A stretch of DNA of 26,557 nt from CAZLYX01 sp964563885 (GTDB lineage Bacteria; Pseudomonadota; Gammaproteobacteria; Burkholderiales; Neisseriaceae). Position numbers and translations under genes: made by a program. Below are positions 21,738 to 26,557 of this stretch, piece by piece. The stretch spans positions 1-26,557 of the forward strand of contig CAZLYX010000027.1 in the NCBI GenBank assembly GCA_964563885.1. Direction: 5' to 3'. The notes beneath the pieces were generated by a model. That model had not been told where the DNA came from and made no database searches. It saw only the letters and a program-made list of their open reading frames with translations. How positions within the stretch are numbered: the stretch's first letter is position 1; every line of letters begins with the position of its first letter.

Positions 21738-22346
21738 TCAATCGTCGGGTTTTCCTGTGAATTTGTAGGAAGTACCTTTTCCTTCATCAGCTGTAATTCC
21801 TTCTTTTATTAAGACTTTTTTAACTGTTAAGAATAGAATTTTAATATCAAGCCAAAATGAATAATTATCAACATACCAAGTATCAAGCTTAAACTTCTCC
21901 GTCCAAGAAATGGCGTTACGACCATTTACCTGAGCCCATCCCGTAACACCTGGACGCATATTGTGACGCCTGTATTGTTCCTTACTGTAGTGAGGCAGAT
22001 ACTCCATCAACAACGGGCGAGGACCTACCAAGCTCATTTCACCGATTAATACATTCCATAGTTCAGGCAGCTCGTCAAGGCTAGTAGAGCGCAAGGCTTT
22101 ACCGAATGGAGTTAGTCTTTCTTCGTCAGGCAATGGATTACCATCTTTATCAGACGCATCACGCATGCTTCTAAATTTAATCATCTCGAAAGGCTTACCA
22201 TCTTTTCCAGGCCGAATTTGTCTAAACAGTACTGGAGAACCTAGGTTCTTTTTAATAAGGTAAATCAAGATCAAGAAAACGGGCAGTAAAAGGATTAAAG
22301 CAATGAGTGAGACAACAATATCAAAAATTCTTTTTATAATTAACAT
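21738..22346 (-). CDS. Initiating phosphoglycosyl transferase (Campylobacter PglC type, monotopic)
   Basis: Transfers the first phospho-sugar from a UDP-sugar to undecaprenyl phosphate, starting repeat-unit assembly at the inner membrane. The 202-aa size is that of the small monotopic PglC enzymes. An N-terminal re-entrant helix (about 5-31) is followed by FEMIKFRSMRDASD (53-66), the catalytic SLDELPELWNVL (Asp91-Glu92), MSLVGPRPLL (104-113), and RPGVTGWAQVNGRNAISW (131-148), all closely matching Campylobacter PglC, which uses UDP-diNAcBac. Neisseria fuses this domain to an acetyltransferase in PglB; here the protein ends after FTGKPDD, so the acetyltransferase half is absent. The gene sits between a GT4 enzyme (13-base gap) and the aminotransferase (68-base gap). 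Confidence 0.9.
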   Translation of the reverse strand: MLIIKRIFDIVVSLIALILLLPVFLILIYLIKKNLGSPVLFRQIRPGKDGKPFEMIKFRSMRDASDKDGNPLPDEERLTPFGKALRSTSLDELPELWNVLIGEMSLVGPRPLLMEYLPHYSKEQYRRHNMRPGVTGWAQVNGRNAISWTEKFKLDTWYVDNYSFWLDIKILFLTVKKVLIKEGITADEGKGTSYKFTGKPDD

Positions 22347-22359
22347 TTGGGTTCCGTAA

Positions 22360-23508
22360 TTACTTAATATTCATCTGATCAAACATAAACTGGTTGACTA
22401 TTTCGACATCATATTTGGTTTCAGCTATTTTTCTTGAAGCCTGCCCCATTTGTTCTATAAGAGAAGGGGTGGTAATGAACTTCTCCATTGCGCTGGCTAA
22501 GTTTTGCACAGATTTTACTGGAACTAAGAAACCATTTTTTCCTTCTTCTACAGTCTGACGACAACCAGGTGCATCAGTTGTAATAATAGCTCTTCCCATC
22601 GCCATTGACTCTAAGGTAGTTCTTGGTGTTCCTTCACGATATGAAGGTAGTACAAAAACGTGTGCTGCTTCAATTGCAGGCCTTACATCTGATAGCCTAC
22701 CCCAATAATTAATAGTTCCCGACTCAATCCATGAGTTAAGTTGTTGTTGAGATATCGAACTAGGATTGCTGTCTAAATAACCAACTACGTTAAATATTGT
22801 TTCCGGGTACTTTTCTTTGATGAGTTTGGCGGCTGCCACATATTCTTCTACGCCTTTGTCTTTGAGCAAACGCGCAATAAACAAAAATTGAATAGCATCG
22901 TTTTTAACTTGAGGCAACGCTACTTGCGCAAAGGTTTGGGTGTTTACACCAGAACCGTTAACAACAGTCGAATTCTGCTCAGGTGTCAAAATGCTTAACT
23001 GTTTAAATAGTTCTAGATCGTCACTATTTTGGAAAAATACCAAATTACTTTTACTTAGTGCTAATTTATATAATGAGCGGGTAATTTTCTTGATGAACTG
23101 TACTTTTTTAGTCTCATTTTCACCACTTTGGAAAACGTATCCTAGACCAGTGATTAAAGCAATACGATTAGGAGCTTTTGCATAAAATGCTGCAATCATG
23201 CCATAAATAACGGGTTTAATGGTGTAGGCTAAAACATATTCTGGTTGCAATTCTTTTATAAGCTGGAATAAATTCTTAATGGTTTTTAGATCGCTCTTCG
23301 GATTCATTCCGGTCCGCTGCATATAAATGTTATGTGTAAAAATGCCTGCATCATTCAGGCGTTTCTTGTTGGGGTCACTGTCATCTAAATCGGGCGAGGC
23401 AGTGTGAACCTCGAAACCTTTTTCCTTTAACTTATTAATCAAGTCCCAACGAAAATTGGTAAGAGAATTGGGATGGCTTGCAATCAATAAAAACCGTTTT
23501 GTGTTCAT
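22360..23508 (-). CDS. GT4 glycosyltransferase, PglA-like
   Basis: A retaining GT-B enzyme that probably adds the second sugar to the undecaprenyl-linked first sugar. The 382-aa product begins with LIASHPNSLTNFRWDLINKLKEKGFEVHTASP, and contains YTIKPVIYGMIAAFYAKAPNRIALITGLGYVF, the pattern of the PglA/CapM-like branch acting after a PglC-type enzyme. The C-terminal nucleotide-binding domain has FIARLLKDKGVEEYVAAAKLI (210-230) and the EX7E motif at Glu292-Glu300. The start overlaps the wzx stop by 4 bases (ATGA), so translation is coupled. The acceptor and donor cannot be read from sequence; HexNAc or Gal onto a bacillosamine-like residue is the inference from its PglC-type neighbour. Confidence 0.87.
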   Translation of the reverse strand: MNTKRFLLIASHPNSLTNFRWDLINKLKEKGFEVHTASPDLDDSDPNKKRLNDAGIFTHNIYMQRTGMNPKSDLKTIKNLFQLIKELQPEYVLAYTIKPVIYGMIAAFYAKAPNRIALITGLGYVFQSGENETKKVQFIKKITRSLYKLALSKSNLVFFQNSDDLELFKQLSILTPEQNSTVVNGSGVNTQTFAQVALPQVKNDAIQFLFIARLLKDKGVEEYVAAAKLIKEKYPETIFNVVGYLDSNPSSISQQQLNSWIESGTINYWGRLSDVRPAIEAAHVFVLPSYREGTPRTTLESMAMGRAIITTDAPGCRQTVEEGKNGFLVPVKSVQNLASAMEKFITTPSLIEQMGQASRKIAETKYDVEIVNQFMFDQMNIK

Positions 23509-24695
23509 AAAGTTTCTTTTTTCTTTAATTGGTTGTAACCAAAAATGTAGGCGAATAGAATAACAAGCTCTGATATGCCAAAAGCATATAGTGCGCCTTC
23601 AACGCCAAATGATTTACTTAAAAAGTAAGTAGAAATTACTGTGAGTGCGCCTACTATTATTAGTACTTTATTTTTAAATACAATAATTGCTTCCAAATTC
23701 ATGGTCATGCCGATGGGTGAATATAGCAACTTGATTACAATTGGAAAAACAAATAGTGAGGTTAGTCTAATTAAATCTGGATATTTATTGGTATCAAATA
23801 GTAGTGGATAAATTAGACCTACTGCGAAAAAAAGAATGATTGTGACAGGCAGGGCGGCAACTATTCCATACCTGATATATTTTTCCACAAAAGAAAAGGC
23901 TTGTTCTTTGTTATCACTAAAAAGTTTATAAAAATTTGATAGCAGCATTGAGTTAAAAAGAGCATTAATTAGCAACCCACAAGAGCTTAATAGCAGAGTA
24001 GATAATGAGTAGGTTGCGACAGCTTTATTCATACCCATTTGACCCATGATCAAGATAGCCGCTTGATAAGTAAATAAGTAAGATAAATCACTAATCAAAA
24101 AGTTAAGCGATTTTTTCTTAAACCCAAAGTTTGTTATTTTGAAATTATAATATTTTTTATATTTTTTAATGTGATAAATAAAATAGGCAGTAACAGATGC
24201 AAGTACAATAATGTTCGATATTGTGACGGCTTTGGGGTTATTGATTTCTTGTGCAAAACCAAAAAGTAAAATAGCTGTTACTAAAAGAAGAAGTACTTTA
24301 TAGATGTTTACAATTTTTTGAGTTAATGCCAATTCTATTACACGAGAACGGTATTTTAAAATAACACAACTGTATGCTATTAATACAGATGGGAAAGATA
24401 CTGCGAACAATACAACCTTCATTTGATCGTTTGGTAGAGGCCAAGCAAGGCTTAGAACAGCTGTTATAACAAGTGATAATAAGATTGATGACAAATCCAA
24501 AGGCGTTTCATTTTGGGATAATTCACGTAAGCTGTATTCGTGAATTCCCAAGCTCGCTAAAAGTGAGATCAAATTAGCAATAGTTATGTAGCCAATAATA
24601 ATGCCAAACTGTTCAGCGCTATATAGGTGTGACAGTAAAATGGACGCAACGTAGCTGAAACCATTTGTTATAATAAGAAGTATTAAATATTTCAT
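23505..24695 (-). CDS. wzx: Wzx-type repeat-unit flippase
   Basis: A 396-aa polytopic membrane protein with about ten to twelve hydrophobic segments and few other features. It resembles the polysaccharide-biosynthesis (PST/MOP) flippases: the N-terminal LIITNGFSYVASILLSHLYSAEQFGIIIGYITIANLISLLASLGIHEYSLRE has the typical family start, with an E-Q-F-G-like turn after the first helix and a G-x-x-x-Y/L-R-E helix end. It would move the undecaprenyl-PP-linked unit to the periplasmic side. A membrane protein of this size among glycosyltransferases, together with a Wzy-like gene, supports the call. The gene is very AT-rich, follows a GT by 6 bases and overlaps the next GT by 4. Sequence drift in this family is high, so the exact subclass is uncertain. 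Confidence 0.82.
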   Translation of the reverse strand: MKYLILLIITNGFSYVASILLSHLYSAEQFGIIIGYITIANLISLLASLGIHEYSLRELSQNETPLDLSSILLSLVITAVLSLAWPLPNDQMKVVLFAVSFPSVLIAYSCVILKYRSRVIELALTQKIVNIYKVLLLLVTAILLFGFAQEINNPKAVTISNIIVLASVTAYFIYHIKKYKKYYNFKITNFGFKKKSLNFLISDLSYLFTYQAAILIMGQMGMNKAVATYSLSTLLLSSCGLLINALFNSMLLSNFYKLFSDNKEQAFSFVEKYIRYGIVAALPVTIILFFAVGLIYPLLFDTNKYPDLIRLTSLFVFPIVIKLLYSPIGMTMNLEAIIVFKNKVLIIVGALTVISTYFLSKSFGVEGALYAFGISELVILFAYIFGYNQLKKKETL

Positions 24696-24701
24696 ATAGT
24701 T

Positions 24702-25802
24702 TTATTTCTTTTCTTGCCATACTTGATTGTATTTTTGGTATGAGGAATTTATATCAAATAGTTTTTTCGCACGCTGAAAAGCTTGATTTGAAATATCCAG
24801 TTTTTTATTTGAATCCTCAGCAAAAAATTCTTTAATAGCGTTTGATAAAGCAGGGGTGTTTGATGCCGGAACCACTTTGTAGATGCCATCTATGATCGAT
24901 TTTACTCCGCCAACATCTGTTCCAATACATGGGATACCATAGCTGATGCTTTCGCATAGAACGTTGGGTAAGCCTTCGCTGATGGAGGATAAAACAAATA
25001 GGTCTATCTGTTTATAAAATTCATGCATGTTTTTACAAACACCTTTGAGTTCAATAACTACATTGGGGAGCTCTAGTAGATTTTTTGCGTATTCCATTAG
25101 CTCTTCATTGCTATCAACTATGTCTTGGCCTACAGCAATAAGTTTTATTTTTTGTTCGGGGAATTGCTTAGCAAATAAATATACTGCTTCAATACCATTT
25201 TGCCAGTCTTTTACTTTGTGGAAACGACCAGCCATTCCGATACAAAAACTATCGTGTAGTTTGTAATGGTTCACTTCTTGCATGGGGTGTCCATTTAAAA
25301 TGACGAAACCGTTAACTGGATGGAAACCAAAATTATTGTGTTGTGTAAGGCACTCTTCAGAGCAATAAATAATAGCTTTAGGCTGTTTTGAAAGAAGTTT
25401 TGAGAGAGAGATCATTTTTAGTGTAGATTTTTTCTCTGCTGACAATTTGGCAAGTGAATGATGGATGCCCCAAAAGATAGACCATTTTTGAAAAAATATT
25501 AAATTAACTAAACTCACAATTACATTAGAGGCGTACATCCATGTTTGAATAATGTCTGGATTGAATGCATTAATAGTTTTTTTTAGCTCAAATATATTTG
25601 CTAGAAGTGTGGTTTTATTTAGTTTAATTGCTTTAATAGTAAGATTTTTATCATTGAAAATACGCTCAACAAGTTCCTGATCATAATCTAGTAAAGAAAT
25701 GATCATTATTTCATCGTTTTGGCTGGCGTTAACTAAGTTGGCCAACATTTTCTCCGCACCACCAATTTCAGTTAAATTATTAATTACATGTAATATTTTC
25801 AT
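24702..25802 (-). CDS. GT4 family glycosyltransferase
   Basis: A 366-aa GT-B glycosyltransferase. The N-terminus MKILHVINNLTEIGGAEKMLANLV has the donor/acceptor-loop motif IGGAE common in GT4. The C-terminal domain shows GMAGRFHKVKDWQNGIEA (189-206), IAVGQD, a FVLSSISEGLPNVLCESISYGIP block with EX7E at Glu276-Glu284, and GTDVGGV. No membrane anchor is seen, so it acts at the cytosolic face. It should add one residue of the repeat unit; the sugar is not predictable. The ATG overlaps the wzy stop by four bases (ATGA), showing coupled translation. The gene is AT-rich like its two membrane-protein neighbours. Confidence 0.88.
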   Translation of the reverse strand: MKILHVINNLTEIGGAEKMLANLVNASQNDEIMIISLLDYDQELVERIFNDKNLTIKAIKLNKTTLLANIFELKKTINAFNPDIIQTWMYASNVIVSLVNLIFFQKWSIFWGIHHSLAKLSAEKKSTLKMISLSKLLSKQPKAIIYCSEECLTQHNNFGFHPVNGFVILNGHPMQEVNHYKLHDSFCIGMAGRFHKVKDWQNGIEAVYLFAKQFPEQKIKLIAVGQDIVDSNEELMEYAKNLLELPNVVIELKGVCKNMHEFYKQIDLFVLSSISEGLPNVLCESISYGIPCIGTDVGGVKSIIDGIYKVVPASNTPALSNAIKEFFAEDSNKKLDISNQAFQRAKKLFDINSSYQKYNQVWQEKK

Positions 25803-26557
25803 ATTTTTAATTTTTTCATAGTAAGGATTGCAAAAAACAAGCCCCAGAGAGCCACAATGATAGCAAAAGAACTAAATTGTAAAGCTAGGCTTAAAATACA
25901 GAACATATAAGTTAATAGCGTAAAATATTGATTTTTATATCTATCCGCTATTCGCATTACAAAGCAGAAATAGATACAGAATACAAAAGTACCGAAAATA
26001 ATACCAAAGTTTGAAACCAGTTCATCCCAGAGGCCTGTTGTCATACCCCAGCCTAGATCTTGTGGATATGAATAGCCCATTAAATAACTTGTAGCATATA
26101 CAGAATATTTATAAGGCGTAACCAAGCCCATATTCACTAGTCCACCATAAAGAAATCTTGCAAAATATATAACGCTTATACCGTCATGTGGAATAATAGA
26201 ATCGCCATAAACAGAAGAGTAAATAGCCATAGACAACACATCGTCACGACCAAAATCTACTCTCATACCCATATATTCGCTTGGCGACATAGCAGAAAAC
26301 TCTTGTTTTCGGATAATCGACTGATACAGAATGGATAAAAATATACCTAAAAATGCTACTAAACCCATTAAGACAACCATTTTTTTAGGGCTGACTTCTT
26401 TTTTGATATAAATCATGAAGCAAACTAAAAAAATTAAATATGCCACAATGGCGCGTTTACCATTTATGCTAAAGCTAATAAACAGTGGGAAGCTGAAAAT
26501 TAGTAAGTTCCATATGGATTTTCTTTTAGATAAGAATAAAAATCCTACAAAAGAAAG
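25799..26557 (-). CDS. wzy: Wzy-like polysaccharide polymerase, C-terminal part (5' cut by window edge)
   Basis: The frame stays open from the TGA at 25799-25801 to the right edge: 252 residues, with the start outside. A GTG at 26444-26446 is in frame but lies inside a conserved hydrophobic run and is not the true start. The fragment has a LLIFSFPLFISFSINGKRAIVAYLIFL segment, further helices, a larger polar loop of about 80 residues (around MSPSEYMGMRVDFGRDDVLSMAIYSS and the following VTPYKYSVYATSYLMGYSYPQDLGWG) and two to three C-terminal helices. This arrangement, with a big periplasmic loop before the last helices, and its position beside wzx, are typical of O-antigen or exopolysaccharide polymerases, which share little sequence. 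Another multispanning protein of the cluster is the alternative. Confidence 0.7.
   Translation of the reverse strand, partial: LSFVGFLFLSKRKSIWNLLIFSFPLFISFSINGKRAIVAYLIFLVCFMIYIKKEVSPKKMVVLMGLVAFLGIFLSILYQSIIRKQEFSAMSPSEYMGMRVDFGRDDVLSMAIYSSVYGDSIIPHDGISVIYFARFLYGGLVNMGLVTPYKYSVYATSYLMGYSYPQDLGWGMTTGLWDELVSNFGIIFGTFVFCIYFCFVMRIADRYKNQYFTLLTYMFCILSLALQFSSFAIIVALWGLFFAILTMKKLKI

Noticed and set aside
14720..26557. Capsule region of the neisserial ABC-transporter type (ctr/lip genes)
   Set aside because: No ABC transporter or KpsC/KpsS-like genes are present; Wzx, Wzy and Wza-Wzb-Wzc show the Wzy-dependent type.
1..26557. CRISPR arrays, insertion sequences, tRNA or rRNA genes
   Set aside because: No regularly spaced direct repeats, transposase frames, or cloverleaf or rRNA sequences were seen; the only dispersed repeat is the DUS.

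Overview
The window looks like a chromosomal segment from a member of the Neisseriaceae. The main evidence is the 12-mer AGGCTACCTGAA and its complement, which occur 14 times exactly and 8 more times with one mismatch in the first 14.7 kb. This is the form of the neisserial DNA uptake sequence (DUS) I remember for the Eikenella group (AG-eikDUS). Gene neighbourhoods agree: rsmI / yraN-gmhA-dolP, accB-accC-prmA, and protein-glycosylation (pgl) type genes closely resembling Neisseria. The DNA looks AT-richer than I would expect of Eikenella, so a lower-GC genus sharing that DUS dialect is likely; I do not name one.

Bases 1-14,611 are mostly housekeeping. They hold the tail of a glutamyl-Q tRNA(Asp) synthetase; a small conserved protein with an NlpC/P60 hydrolase; UbiB (interrupted by a 100-N assembly gap) and a MenA-type prenyltransferase; a BAX-inhibitor-1 family membrane protein; CoaD; an LrgA/LrgB pair; an unknown single-TM protein; the DolP lipoprotein, GmhA and YraN, divergent from RsmI and a DUF488 protein; PrmA, AccC and AccB; and QueA. 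Most transcription units end in hairpins made of two inverted DUS copies. The 390-base accB-queA spacer has a perfect 15-bp palindrome lying over the likely queA promoter.

Bases 14,720-26,557 are one leftward gene cluster that runs off the right edge, separated from queA by a strong non-DUS bidirectional terminator. In transcription order it encodes a Wzy-like polymerase (partial), a GT4 glycosyltransferase, a Wzx-like flippase, a second (PglA-like) GT4, a PglC-type phosphoglycosyl transferase, a PLP aminotransferase, a membrane UDP-GlcNAc 4,6-dehydratase, then Wza, Wzb and Wzc. Together these describe a Wzy-dependent exopolysaccharide or capsule pathway. The likely scheme is that dehydratase and aminotransferase make a UDP-4-amino-4,6-dideoxy sugar, the phosphoglycosyl transferase puts the first sugar on undecaprenyl phosphate, the GT4 enzymes extend it, Wzx flips it, Wzy polymerises it, and Wza/Wzb/Wzc control length and export.

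The cluster has no exact DUS and one near match in 11.8 kb, and its upstream half is visibly AT-rich, which suggests a different history from the left half. Its most unusual point is the joining of Neisseria-pgl-like sugar genes to an enterobacterial-type Wza-Wzb-Wzc machine placed at the promoter-distal end, with no N-acetyltransferase in view.
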